Below, one piece after another: positions 36,844 to 46,122 of a stretch of DNA of 64,000 bases. The notes beneath the pieces are model-generated. The model worked only from the letters and a program-made list of their open reading frames with translations. It was not told the origin of the DNA and did no database searches. The DNA is from Haloquadratum walsbyi J07HQW1. Lineage in GTDB: Archaea; Halobacteriota; Halobacteria; Halobacteriales; Haloferacaceae. Where the stretch lies: contig KE356560.1 of NCBI GenBank assembly GCA_000415965.1, positions 444,916 to 508,915 of the forward strand, given 5' to 3'. A program made the translations under genes and the position numbers. Numbering within the stretch: position 1 is the first letter of the stretch; each line of letters starts with the position of its first letter.

Positions 36844-38034
36844 ATGGGACGCAGTGCGGTTGCACCACAAGAAGCGACGAGTGAGAGAGGTCAGGATATT
36901 GATGACTCACCGGCGCTCGTCGTCAATGGTGTGAGTAAGCAATTTGGCAGTGGAAGTAATGCTGTCACTGCGGTCAACGATGTAAGCTTTAGTGTCGAAC
37001 GGGGCTCAATCGTCGGACTACTTGGACCAAATGGAGCAGGAAAAACGACATTAATCAAATCTATTCTTGGAACGGTTCTTCCAGACACGGGGGCAATTCG
37101 AGTACTCGGCACTGATGTTGAGAATGAACGGCGAACGGCGTATGCGAATGTCGATGCGATGCTTGAGGGTGCTCGAAACGATTACTGGCGACTCACTGTA
37201 CGGGAAAATCTTCGATATTTTGCGACAATCAGTGGTATTAATCCAGATTCAGTTGCTCCTCGACATGCGGAACTACTTGAGCGATTGAATCTCACTGCAT
37301 GGGCGGACACACCAGTGCGAGACCTATCACGCGGGATGAAACAGAAGGTATCGCTTGCGAGTGTACTCGCCGGAGGAGCCGAACTCCTGTTTCTTGATGA
37401 ACCAACACTTGGATTAGATGTTGAGGGATCCCACACACTTCGGAGCGAACTTCGACGACTTGCGATTGAAGATGGATTGACAGTTATCCTCAGTAGTCAT
37501 GATATGGCAGTTATCGAGGATGTCTGTGATCGTGTTATTGTGATGGCTGATGGGCGGGTTGTTGCTGATGGTGATGTTGAGACGCTTGCAGAAACAGTTG
37601 GAGGTGAGCGACTTCAGATCAAAAGCAGTGACCTGACGCCAACCGTCGTATCACGACTTCGTGAGTGTATCGACAAGACAGCACTGACAGCGACCATTGA
37701 TAATGACCCTCGCATCGAGATTGAGATCTCAGATGTCTCTTTATACAAGTTATTTGATGTACTAAAGAAGGCGGACGTAGAAATCGATCAGATTCAAACA
37801 ATTGAAGTCGGACTTGAGGAGGCCTTAATCGAGTTGACGAGTGCTCAATCACCCGATGACACTCAAACACAGGGCGATATTGATGAGCCAGATAACAAAG
37901 TGAGTGATTCATCTGCCGGTGAAGAGCAACAAGAAGGGAAATCAGCAGCAAATACTAAAATGCGTACTGACAACGCTCAGGATAGTAGTCGCTTTGAGAC
38001 TGATGTCGCCCGATCACAACAACATGAATTATGA
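36844..38034 (+). CDS. ABC transporter ATP-binding protein
   Basis: This 396-residue ATPase drives the membrane partner encoded next. Walker A GPNGAGKT is at 61-68, signature LSRGMKQK, Walker B LLFLDEPT and the switch His in SSHDM. After the nucleotide-binding domain (about 20-240) comes a regulatory-like region and an acidic low-complexity tail of about 70 residues (QSPDDTQTQGDIDEPDNK and on). It belongs to the drug/polysaccharide/nodulation exporter type. It overlaps the permease start by 4 bases (ATGA). The substrate cannot be deduced. Confidence 0.9.
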   Translation: MGRSAVAPQEATSERGQDIDDSPALVVNGVSKQFGSGSNAVTAVNDVSFSVERGSIVGLLGPNGAGKTTLIKSILGTVLPDTGAIRVLGTDVENERRTAYANVDAMLEGARNDYWRLTVRENLRYFATISGINPDSVAPRHAELLERLNLTAWADTPVRDLSRGMKQKVSLASVLAGGAELLFLDEPTLGLDVEGSHTLRSELRRLAIEDGLTVILSSHDMAVIEDVCDRVIVMADGRVVADGDVETLAETVGGERLQIKSSDLTPTVVSRLRECIDKTALTATIDNDPRIEIEISDVSLYKLFDVLKKADVEIDQIQTIEVGLEEALIELTSAQSPDDTQTQGDIDEPDNKVSDSSAGEEQQEGKSAANTKMRTDNAQDSSRFETDVARSQQHEL

Positions 38035-38867
38035 GTGATCATCAACCCTTTTCGACAGTGAAAAAAGACGATGTGGAACAATCAGATCCACAACCAGCCA
38101 CATATTATCATCTTGCGCGAGCAGTTCTTCTCCGTGAATTCCTGTTGTTTGTGCGGTATCCGGCAAACGCAATCGGTGGAGTTGTGGTTGCTTTATTCTT
38201 TTTTATTGTGTTATTCTATGGCGGACAGCTGCTCGCCGGACGGGCATTAGCCGATTCAATTGAGGGCATTGTCGTTGGATACTTCTTATGGACACTTTCC
38301 TCAGGTGCATACTCATCGATATCGAATGACATCGGAAGTGAAGTCCAATGGGGAACACTTGAGAGACATGTCACCACACCATTCGGATTCGCACCTGTTG
38401 CACTACTCAAGGGTGTTGCAAAACTTGTTCGAACATTCCTTACCTCAGCAGTGATTCTCGTTGGGATGTTGCTGGTGACAGGAACGAAACTCGCATTCCC
38501 TCCGGTCACAGTCGTAATCGTTGCAGGAGCGAGTGTTGCGTCGGTGCTTGGGCTTGGATTCGCTGCTGGAGGAATCACGGTCTTATATAAGCGGGTCGGA
38601 ACATGGCTTGGACTTCTCCAGTTTGGATTCGTGATTCTTGTCTCAGCACCTGTGTTCTCAATTCCATGGCTTCGGGCACTTCCATTAGCACACGGAAGTG
38701 CGCTTCTCCAGCGAGTAATGGTTGACGGGACACACCTCTGGGAATTTGGTATTATCGACCTCGGTATCTTATTTGCGATTGCAGCAGTCTATCTACTTGG
38801 TGGCTATATTGTTTTCCACTACGCAACGCGGCGAGCACGACGGCTTGGTGTGCTTGGTGATTATTAG
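38031..38867 (+). CDS. ABC-2 type transporter permease
   Basis: This 278-residue permease has about six membrane segments, for example AIGGVVVALFFFIVLFYGG, TFLTSAVILVGMLLVTG and IIDLGILFAIAAVYLLGGYI. It matches the ABC-2 exporter family and is coupled to the upstream ATPase by a 4-base overlap. Together they form a minimal exporter of unknown substrate. The short N-terminal tail is cytoplasmic and charged. Confidence 0.9.
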   Translation: MSDHQPFSTVKKDDVEQSDPQPATYYHLARAVLLREFLLFVRYPANAIGGVVVALFFFIVLFYGGQLLAGRALADSIEGIVVGYFLWTLSSGAYSSISNDIGSEVQWGTLERHVTTPFGFAPVALLKGVAKLVRTFLTSAVILVGMLLVTGTKLAFPPVTVVIVAGASVASVLGLGFAAGGITVLYKRVGTWLGLLQFGFVILVSAPVFSIPWLRALPLAHGSALLQRVMVDGTHLWEFGIIDLGILFAIAAVYLLGGYIVFHYATRRARRLGVLGDY

Positions 38868-39120
38868 CTGAGTCTGAGTTGGAGTTGGAGTTGCTTTACA
38901 CACAGATTTTCGAACGAGATGTCGACCCGGACGTGGTGCGATATGAGTATTTGATGCCCATGGGATGAAAAAAACATAATTATCAATCTCTCGTATCTGT
39001 CCTAAAGAACTACACCGCTTCGGTGGTGAGAGGAATCACACTGAGTTCAAATTAGTGTGCTCTCAATTGAAGAAATATCCTTTTGTGCTCACGGCTATGC
39101 TTACATCCTCACCACTGTAA

Positions 39121-39507
39121 TCAGCGACTCGGAGCAATACGTGCGAGCGTTAGATATAATCCAAACGCAGCGAGGAGTAACCCAGCAAACTGTGTGCCAG
39201 CCGTTGCAATAAATCCAACATCATACAACAGTGGCGCAGCCATGAACCATCCTCCAAAGATTGTCGTCAGGACTGCTGGCGCAAGAGCAACAACACCATC
39301 TCGGCGGAGTAATCGAAGATTCTGAACCGCAAACACAAGTCCAAGAAGGCTGCTTGAGACAATACTTCCGGTAAATGCTGTTGATGAGCCACCAATCAAT
39401 GGGGTGACACCGGCGAGTAAACATCCGATGACTCCAATCACGGCGCTGGTGAGTAAGAATGGCTCATCCCGCTGTTCGGCACTCCGTGCATCTGATGTGA
39501 ATGACAT
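39121..39507 (-). CDS. Small integral membrane protein
   Basis: This 128-residue protein has four hydrophobic segments (LLTSAVIGVIGCLLAGVTPL, FTGSIVSSSLLGLVFAVQNL, ALAPAVLTTIFGGWFMAAPL and TQFAGLLLAAFGLYLTLA). The GGWFMAAPLLYDVGF part is reminiscent of SPW-repeat membrane proteins. Function is unknown. The ATG at 39507 gives a short acidic N-terminus. The divergent photolyase gene starts 142 bases away. Confidence 0.7.
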   Translation of the reverse strand: MSFTSDARSAEQRDEPFLLTSAVIGVIGCLLAGVTPLIGGSSTAFTGSIVSSSLLGLVFAVQNLRLLRRDGVVALAPAVLTTIFGGWFMAAPLLYDVGFIATAGTQFAGLLLAAFGLYLTLARIAPSR

Positions 39508-39648
39508 CCTATCTGAAAGTACGTGCGATGGTCTAAAAACTAGTGGGGACTCCCGACTATCGTGGAGCGCGCTTCGAACACACCTCTCGGTAACTGTATC
39601 CAAATCGGCAGCCGAAGGCTACTATCCGTTCCAGCACATAGATATAGT

Positions 39649-41040
39649 ATGCGTTTATTCTGGCATCGACGTGATCCTCGGCTTCGAGATAACGCTGGGT
39701 TAGCTGCTGCGGCACGGGCTGACTCTGGGTCGGTTCTGCCGATATATGTATATGACTCAGACTTCTTTGGCGCTATTGGAACGCGACAACAGGCATTTTG
39801 GATGCGTGCTGTCCGTCAACTCAAAGAAGCATATCGTGAGCGTGGAAGCGATCTCGTTGTCCGCGCTGGCGACCCAGGCGACATTATTCCAACACTGGCT
39901 GAGGAGTACGATGTTGATGGCGTACACTGTAATCAGCATTACCGACCGGGACGACAGTCTCGACGCGAGCGTGTTGCGAGCAAGCTTGATGAGTCTGGCA
40001 TTGAGTTTGATGTCCGAACGGATCACGTACTTGTCGACCCTGGTCGGCTTGATGCATCATATCCAAATCATAGTCAATTTCACAACGATTGGGAAAATGT
40101 CCCAAAGCGGTCAGCATATGACCCACCAGCGGCTGAGACGCTTGTTGATATTACCGATAACAAGACCGTCCCTGTTCCAACAGTCGAGATTGACCTCCCA
40201 CCTGCGGGATATGAGGCTGCGCGAGACCGTCTCGATCAGTTCTGTGATCGAGGTATTTATGATTATAATGACACGCGCGATGACCTTGCGGAGGCTGCTG
40301 AGGAACCAACAACAGCAGTGTCACGAATGTCGCCGTATCTCTCTGGCGGGATGATTGGTATTCGAGAAGTATGGGACGCTGCAAGTTCAGTATATGAGGC
40401 TGTGCACGGGAATGAACGACGCAATGTCGATAAATATCGATACGAACTCTCCTGGCGCGAGCAGAATTATCATCTATTATATTATAACCCTGATCTCGCA
40501 GTTTCGAATTATAAATCGATTCCACATGAAATCCAATGGCGGGATGATGATGAGGCATTTAAATCATGGGCTCTGGGACAAACTGGCTACCCGCTTGTTG
40601 ATGCTGGCATGCGACAACTCAATCGCGAAGGCTATATTCACAACCGTCCTCGACAGGTGGTAGCGAGCTTCCTGACGAAACATCTCCTCGTCGACTGGCG
40701 CCGTGGCGCACGATACTTCACCAAACAACTCATCGATCATGATTATGCTTCGAATCATGGGAGTTGGCAGTGGATTGCATCAACTGGCACCGACTCTGTT
40801 GATGTCCGAATCTTCGATCCTATAAGCCAGTTGTCAAAATACGATAATGGTGCAAACTTTGTCCGTGAGTATGTTCCCGAATTGAGTGATGCACCAACGG
40901 AGAAGATCATCGAGTGGCCAACATTGTCGCCTGGTGACCGCGCACAGTTTGCCCCAGAGTATCCCGACCCAATTGTCGGAAGAAATGAAGGGTACGAACG
41001 CGCACAACAGACATTCGAGAAAGCGCTCGGAAAGCGATAA
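39649..41040 (+). CDS. phr: Deoxyribodipyrimidine photolyase
   Basis: This 463-residue FAD-dependent enzyme repairs UV pyrimidine dimers with blue light, important in salt ponds. The N-terminal antenna domain starts MRLFWHRRDPRLRDNAGLAA. The FAD domain has SPYLSGG, YELSWREQNYH, TGYPLVDAGMRQL, HNRPRQVVASFLTKHLL, DWRRGARYF and DYASNHGSWQWIASTGTD. All three Trp-rich segments expected for electron transfer are in place. The frame is open 29 codons upstream, but the ATG at 39649 gives the family start. Confidence 0.94.
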   Translation: MRLFWHRRDPRLRDNAGLAAAARADSGSVLPIYVYDSDFFGAIGTRQQAFWMRAVRQLKEAYRERGSDLVVRAGDPGDIIPTLAEEYDVDGVHCNQHYRPGRQSRRERVASKLDESGIEFDVRTDHVLVDPGRLDASYPNHSQFHNDWENVPKRSAYDPPAAETLVDITDNKTVPVPTVEIDLPPAGYEAARDRLDQFCDRGIYDYNDTRDDLAEAAEEPTTAVSRMSPYLSGGMIGIREVWDAASSVYEAVHGNERRNVDKYRYELSWREQNYHLLYYNPDLAVSNYKSIPHEIQWRDDDEAFKSWALGQTGYPLVDAGMRQLNREGYIHNRPRQVVASFLTKHLLVDWRRGARYFTKQLIDHDYASNHGSWQWIASTGTDSVDVRIFDPISQLSKYDNGANFVREYVPELSDAPTEKIIEWPTLSPGDRAQFAPEYPDPIVGRNEGYERAQQTFEKALGKR

Positions 41041-41204
41041 ACCACACAGTCCAGAGACCAGTGACGAGATCCAGCCTCGGGTGATGCTCATCTAAAACTG
41101 AGGTTACTTATATCATTGTCATTGTTTTGATCTCGGTGACCTTCGACAGCGGCAGTCCTCCCCGGTCACACAATGGTTTTCAGAGTTCCGACCGCAGGAT
41201 GAGT

Positions 41205-41873
41205 ATGCGTATTGCACTACTTGGCGGAACCGGTGATATCGGTGAGGGTCTTGCACTCCGTTTTGGCTTTCATACAGATCATGATGTCGTGATTGGTTCT
41301 CGTGATCCCGATAAGGCACATAACGCAGCAGAGACATACACTGACGTCTTGAATGCACGAGGTACTGATACGAAAATTACTGGATTTGAGAATAAAATGG
41401 CGGCTGATCGCGGAGAGATTGTCTTCTTATGCGTTCCCCCATATCATGTTGCAGATACGGTTTCCGTTGCCGCAGATGGGTTATCATCAGATGATATCAT
41501 TGTCACCCCAGCAGCAGGAGTAAAGCGCGACGAGGATGGGTTTCATTATCATCCACCGAGTGCGGGAAGTGTCACAGCACTTGTTGTTGATGCTGCACCC
41601 GATTCAGTCCCTGTTGTCGGTGCGTTTCACAATCTTGCAGCGGGACGACTTGCAGATCTCGATGCAGATCTTGGTATCGATACGCTATTGATAGGTGATG
41701 ATACGACAGCAAAAGAAACGATCGGTGACCTTGCTGAAGATATTGATGGTCTTCGGGCGCTTGATGCCGGAGGTGTTGCGAACGCCGCCGAGGTTGAATC
41801 GTTGACACCGCTTTTGATTACGGTCGCACAGCAAAATGAAGGTCTCCATGATCTTGGTGTGACATTCGACTGA
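41205..41873 (+). CDS. npdG: Coenzyme F420:NADP oxidoreductase
   Basis: This 222-residue Rossmann protein transfers hydride between F420 and NADP(H). The NADP site is GGTGDIGEG at 7-15, followed by VVIGSRDPDKA. F420-side segments VFLCVPPYHVADTV, VTPAAGVKRD, AFHNLAAGRLADLDADL and ALDAGGVANAAEVESLTP are present. The Met at 41199 two codons earlier is an alternative start. It stands alone. Confidence 0.9.
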   Translation: MRIALLGGTGDIGEGLALRFGFHTDHDVVIGSRDPDKAHNAAETYTDVLNARGTDTKITGFENKMAADRGEIVFLCVPPYHVADTVSVAADGLSSDDIIVTPAAGVKRDEDGFHYHPPSAGSVTALVVDAAPDSVPVVGAFHNLAAGRLADLDADLGIDTLLIGDDTTAKETIGDLAEDIDGLRALDAGGVANAAEVESLTPLLITVAQQNEGLHDLGVTFD

Positions 41874-42384
41874 TACTGTTGTGACATGTCGATTCGCAAG
41901 CACATACCCGGACATCTATCTTGATCAGCAATACCATAGCGATAGTCTCAGATCCTTTGACTGCGGTTCTTCATCACGAATCAAGACAGATATCTCGGGG
42001 CTTGACCCCGAGGCAGCTGACCGGTTGCATATTACAGAAGTGCGGACTGTTGTCTAATTTCTGTTGTATTTTTGACCGACTGAGGTCGTGTGTCTCTTGG
42101 AACGTCCTGATTGAACGTGATTGGTGGGTTTTCTCTTTCGCTCATCATTGAGGGAGTAAGAATCCTCAAGAAGGATGCAACATTGTGCATTTACCTGAAT
42201 TACAAGCATAAGCGAAGTCGATACGATTAGCTGTAACTGCTACTGACTACTATTTGGGGGAGGAGAAATCCCCATCGCGTCGGCTTCATCATCTGTCTGA
42301 GTGGGATTTCGCCCCGCCAATACTGTGATATTGAGTATATTTTACTCATGACGGAACAATCGGAGAGAAGAGGATTTGAGTTAC
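41874..42384. other. Intergenic region with IS-type hairpin
   Basis: It holds one perfect IS200/IS605-type hairpin at 41994-42012. Nothing coding is seen. Overlapping frames at 41921-42151 are Cys-rich and not credible. Confidence 0.45.
41994..42012 (-). repeat. Solo IS200/IS605-type hairpin
   Basis: A perfect 7-bp stem, CTCGGGG, loop CTTGA, CCCCGAG, is followed by GCAGCTGAC. It shares loop and flank layout with the hairpins at 27754 and 44365. Confidence 0.5.
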
Positions 42385-42690
42385 CTATTCAAACCGTCCG
42401 CGAAGTTCCTCGCGAAGGTCATCGAGTGTTATCTCTTCCATTGCGAGCACAACAAAAAGATGATACATGAGATCTGCACTTTCAGCCTGGATTGCTGCTG
42501 AGTCACCGTCTTTCGCTGCAAGGATTGTTTCGGTTGCCTCCTCACCTAATTTCTCAAGTACAGCATTTTCTCCTTTTTCATGTGTCAAAAGTGATGTGGT
42601 ATATGAGTCATCTGGTAATGTTTCCCGTCGAGATTCGATTGTCGAAAAGAGATCATCAAATACTGTGTCCGATGGGTCATCATCACTCAT
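42385..42690 (-). CDS. hisE: Phosphoribosyl-ATP pyrophosphatase
   Basis: This 101-residue all-helical MazG-like enzyme carries out the second step of histidine synthesis, hydrolysing phosphoribosyl-ATP. The metal-binding pattern is EKLGEEATETILAAKDGD followed by AESADLMYHLFVVLAM. It is of standard length for the unfused archaeal form. It is on the same strand as pdxT, 203 bases downstream of it. Confidence 0.94.
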   Translation of the reverse strand: MSDDDPSDTVFDDLFSTIESRRETLPDDSYTTSLLTHEKGENAVLEKLGEEATETILAAKDGDSAAIQAESADLMYHLFVVLAMEEITLDDLREELRGRFE

Positions 42691-42893
42691 AGATTATCAT
42701 CTGTGTCCGGTAAAAAGAATCGTCCGATACGCAGCGCAGATGCTGTATACATATGTATGAGCCCTTGATAGACCATTGTCTCATAACATACACTCATTCA
42801 CTAAGAAATCGGTATCACGTGAGGAGATTCTCGCTCAGAGGGTCGATCACATTACGTGAAGACTGACAGGTGGAGTATTAAATGAGTTGACGT

Positions 42894-43496
42894 TCATGTG
42901 TCGATACTGTCGTTTTGATTAGCGAAAAATGCGAGATCATGGATTCGATTGTCTGGTGTCAACTCTGGGTGAAATGCAGTTGCAACGACCGCACCATCTT
43001 GGACAGCAACCGGATGATCGTCCCATCGCGCGAGCACTGTCGCATCTTCGCCGACCGCATCAATCACCGGCGCGCGGATAAATACTGCTGGGAATGGGTC
43101 ATCAAGACCGTCGACACTGAGTGGTGCTTCAAAGCTATCGACCTGCCGACCGAAGGCGTTTCGATCAACTGTCACATCAATGATATTAAGAGTATCGACG
43201 CGGTCATCTTTCGCATCGCGAGCAGCAACAATTAATCCAGCGCACGTCGCGAGGACAGGCTTTCCAGCCTCAACATGGGATTGAATTTCAGTATCAATTC
43301 CCTCTCGATTTAGTAATCGTGAAATCGCTGTTGACTCGCCACCAGGCAGCAAAAGAACATCGCAGTCGGGAACAACACCGGACTGTCTAATCTCGACAAT
43401 CTCAACCGACACATTATGAGATTCCCCAGCGCGGCGGATACCCGCTGCGTGTTCAGAGACATCGCCCTGTACTGCGACGACACCAGCTTGGATCAT
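42894..43496 (-). CDS. pdxT: Pyridoxal 5'-phosphate synthase glutaminase subunit
   Basis: This 200-residue class I glutaminase provides ammonia to PdxS for vitamin B6 synthesis. The PGGEST motif is at 51-56, nucleophile Cys85 is in VLATCAGLIV, and the His/Glu pair is in AFHPELT. The ATG at 43496 gives the family N-terminus MIQAGVVAVQGDVSEH. pdxS is not in the window. Confidence 0.94.
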   Translation of the reverse strand: MIQAGVVAVQGDVSEHAAGIRRAGESHNVSVEIVEIRQSGVVPDCDVLLLPGGESTAISRLLNREGIDTEIQSHVEAGKPVLATCAGLIVAARDAKDDRVDTLNIIDVTVDRNAFGRQVDSFEAPLSVDGLDDPFPAVFIRAPVIDAVGEDATVLARWDDHPVAVQDGAVVATAFHPELTPDNRIHDLAFFANQNDSIDT

Positions 43497-44125
43497 ATCT
43501 ATACGATAGCTATACACTAACAAAAGGTGTCCGTTCACACGAATCTGCAAACACCTCAGTGTCAAGCCCTGAAGGACTCTCTTATTATTTACCGAACGTT
43601 CAAACCAGAGTCTCTAGCTTTTATTATCAGATGAATTTCTCTGATGTGTAACGATTGAGAACAGACCGACTCTTTACATCGACCCAAGCGTCAATCGGAT
43701 CCCCATCACCAGCATGATCCGATTTTTGACTGCTGGCGGATTTGATCACTATCGATACAGGTCCAAGATAATCCCACAGAGACCTATCGAAAACGAGAAC
43801 ATGATCAATCCATCTCAGCACTCAAGAGTTGAGTGGACGTGAGGAAATACGGCAATCATGTGTTGCATTCTGCGACGAGTGAGATTGTCGGAATAGCAAT
43901 CGAACATGATTGCGTCGGTATCGCAGTGAGAGGCTTGAATTCATTCAGGACAACTATCTACACTCAATTGGTACTCTCTGCATACTGAGTGAGAGTAGAC
44001 AATCCTCGCCCACTGCAGGTGAGAGAAAATGACCACTAACAGATGTGTTATTCCCACTCTCAACGGTCGACCCCGTTCTCTGTGAACAAAGTGGGTGGGG
44101 CTGTCGACATCCGAGACCTCAATAT
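43497..44125. other. Intergenic region between pdxT and secG
   Basis: No confident gene. A 64-codon minus-strand frame at 43627-43821 (WIDHVLVFDRSLWDYLGPVS) is the best of the weak candidates and could be a gene fragment. No hairpin or repeat family member was recognised. Confidence 0.35.
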
Positions 44126-44290
44126 TTAGATCGCGAGCGCATTCAGTACAAGCACACCGACACCAAAGAGCACGCCAAATGCAACAACTGTCTTCGGATC
44201 GATCCGTATTGCATTCCGGTCTTCAGCGTCAAAATACCGTACAAGACCTGCACTGGACATCAATCCACCAGAATTCTGTCCACTACTCAT
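44126..44290 (-). CDS. secG: Preprotein translocase subunit SecG/Sec61-beta
   Basis: This 54-residue tail-anchored subunit of the SecYEG translocon begins [20 protein letters not shown] and is followed by [20 protein letters not shown]. It ends in one membrane helix ([20 protein letters not shown]). The DPK-xV pattern before the helix is characteristic of archaeal Sec61-beta. The gene is shorter than typical gene-finding cut-offs but is certain by sequence. It is placed next to pdxT as in other haloarchaea. Confidence 0.96.
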   Translation of the reverse strand: MSSGQNSGGLMSSAGLVRYFDAEDRNAIRIDPKTVVAFGVLFGVGVLVLNALAI

Positions 44291-44364
44291 ACAACTACCT
44301 ATATGTCTTCATCGTCTAAATGTTTCGGCTTGTGAGGCATTTTACAAGCTGTTCACGGCGAATA

Positions 44365-44398
44365 CCACGGGGTTTGATGTGATCCCGAGGCGGTTCAC
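44365..44398 (-). repeat. Solo IS200/IS605-type end
   Basis: Reads CCACGGGGTTTGATGTGATC then CCGAGGCGGTTCAC. The reverse complement begins GTGAACCGCCTCGGG, which I associate with the ends of haloarchaeal IS200/IS605/IS1341-type elements. No transposase sequence is adjacent. Confidence 0.5.
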
Positions 44399-44492
44399 TC
44401 CTCATTTGTACTGTTCTGTCTTAATGACCGGCATAAAGAAGACCCACGTCCTCAGCTAACAGCCGTTGGTAATTTGATTTGCTATGTGAAGC

Positions 44493-44568
44493 GGAACACG
44501 CACACAGACGTTCCAGATAACCTGACTGTGGGCTTAGATCTAATCGTTGCTCAGAGTGTCACCGACTG
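44493..44568 (+). repeat. Dispersed repeat, copy C
   Basis: It starts GGAACACGCACACAGACG then TTCCAGATAA and ends CAGAGTGTCACCGACTGG. It is the copy most similar to copy A at the 5' hairpin and to copy B at the 3' end. Confidence 0.6.
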
Positions 44569-44680
44569 GTCAAGACGGACATCAAGATGGATCTTTAATC
44601 GTTGACGGGTGGTGTCACGGTGAAATATATCTCATATCTGGCTTGCGTAACAACTTTGTAACTCAATCTCTTAATTCTCT

Positions 44681-44782
44681 TGCTACATCCTGTGAGGGCA
44701 TTGAGGTCTAGCCATTGCTGTCGAACCACAGTCAAATTGTTGGAGTCAGTTATGGCAAAAAAGCCCTCTCGGGGATGTAGCA
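44681..44782. mobile_element. 102-bp MITE-like inverted-repeat element
   Basis: The left end TGCTACATCCTGTGAGGGC (44681-44699) and the right end GCCCTCTCGGGGATGTAGCA (44763-44782) are imperfect inverted repeats of 19-20 bp. The 63-bp centre has no coding capacity. No clear target-site duplication is visible. The layout is that of a miniature inverted-repeat transposable element; the parent transposon is not in this window. Confidence 0.5.
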
Positions 44783-45385
44783 GTGTCGTGTCATAGTTTG
44801 TGCTGGTTGACGCGTCTGCCTGACATTTGGCTTGAGGTGTCGCGTCAACCAGCTCTCATTCCGTCTCATCGATGGAGACAGACGCCTACTCCCCACCGGG
44901 CGTTTGTTTCTCGGACAGAGCAGTGGCAAGTGCTTTGTGTTCTCCTGTTCCCCTCAGAATATCAGCTATCTCTGGATACCACCAGTCGGTGGTAATGTGA
45001 CCACCATTTCTTTTCGAAATCGTGTTCGTTTCATTTGGAACGCTTGATAGCGCGTTCCGATTCACATTCGAGTATCGAAAGCTCACAGTCCCAACATCTG
45101 TTAATGGAGCAATAAAATCGGCTTTGAGACTATCCCGCAGTTCTACGTATGGATACGCAGACACCCGCCATAGTGTTTATACTCGCTGATAAGTTTGGAC
45201 ACTACTCACGAACGGAGTTGGACTCGAGTCACATTAGACACTTTCTGTTGTGTTACTGAAAGAGGATACGTATCAAGATACAATCGAATGCCCCAGACTT
45301 GGATATGGATATGGATATGATGTCAAGATGATTCATTGGCACCGATGGCACGCAATTTATATTGGTCATTCATTATATATAGAGT

Positions 45386-45730
45386 ATGAGTACGACGGAA
45401 GACGTGCTAGAGCATCATCTCGAAGTATTCGCCGCGAGAGATGTTGAGGCAACGATGTCAGATTATGCGGATGACGCAACTGTGATCACTCATGATGGGA
45501 TGTATCACGGGACTGCGGAGATCAGAGAATTATTTGAGACGTTGTATGATGAGTTTGAAACAGCAGTCGAATTCAACTTACAAAGACAGGTTGTTGATGA
45601 CGACTGCGCATATATCGTTTGGAATGCTGAAACTGACGAAAACGTCTATGAGTATGCAACAGACACATTCGTGATCAATGATGGTAACATCGTCACACAG
45701 ACCCTTGCTGCAAAAATTGACCCGAAATAG
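45386..45730 (+). CDS. SnoaL/NTF2-like protein
   Basis: This 114-residue small cone-shaped alpha+beta fold starts EDVLEHHLEVFAARDVEATM and DYADDATVITHDGMYHGTAE, the usual pattern of SnoaL-like proteins, and ends TDTFVINDGNIVTQTLAAKI. Members include isomerases, hydratases and many uncharacterised stress proteins. No catalytic residue can be assigned. It stands alone. Confidence 0.8.
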   Translation: MSTTEDVLEHHLEVFAARDVEATMSDYADDATVITHDGMYHGTAEIRELFETLYDEFETAVEFNLQRQVVDDDCAYIVWNAETDENVYEYATDTFVINDGNIVTQTLAAKIDPK

Positions 45731-46122
45731 CTGATGCTATCCGATGTATAGATACAGTATTTCAACGGTAGCGGTGGCCACGGCACAATACCTAATTCGA
45801 CCTGCCCAAGATGACGAGATAATATCTTAGCTGTGTGGATACATACTTCGGTTACTATATTCCCTGTGAGATACATAGCCGAATGTTCACCACGTCGTCT
45901 TTGTGAATCAACAGCCAGCTCACGCCGTCACTCTCAAATAACTCATATAAAAGCCAATCCGTGGTTTGAGTAACGAAGTCATCGACTTCAAGATAACTTA
46001 CCATCTGATAATTATTGCTCGGTTGGTGATCCAGAGTGGACAGTGTCGGCGAATAATCTCCGTAAAAACGAGTCTGGATGCTCTCTATATTGGCGGTGAA
46101 ATGCAAATCTGTTATGCACCAT
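45731..46122. other. Intergenic region with a doubtful small frame
   Basis: A minus-strand frame at 45855-46106 follows the winged-helix gene by 16 bases. Its later part, from a Met at 46007 (MVSYLEVDDFVTQTTDWLLY), is acidic and could be a short gene of about 50 residues in the same operon. There is no recognised family, so it is not called as a gene. Confidence 0.35.

Larger units (their letters stand above)
44291..45385. other. Repeat-rich intergenic region
   Basis: It contains an IS200/IS605-type hairpin (44365-44398), dispersed repeat copy C (44493-44568) and a 102-bp inverted-repeat element (44681-44782). A 92-codon minus-strand frame at 44886-45164 (SAYPYVELRDSLKADFIAPL, GTG start) is of unclear status and is not called as a gene. 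The last 60 bases are AT-rich and form the upstream region of the NTF2-like gene. Confidence 0.5.

Noticed and set aside
36460..36870. 136-codon minus-strand frame before the ABC exporter
   Set aside because: Runs antisense into the exporter gene, basic and Cys-rich; a solo IS end lies in it.
43627..43821. 64-codon minus-strand frame between pdxT and secG
   Set aside because: Could be a fragment, but no family, start signal or neighbour supports it.
44886..45164. 92-codon minus-strand frame with GTG start
   Set aside because: No family recognised and the AT-rich box lies too close to the GTG for a leaderless start; status left open.
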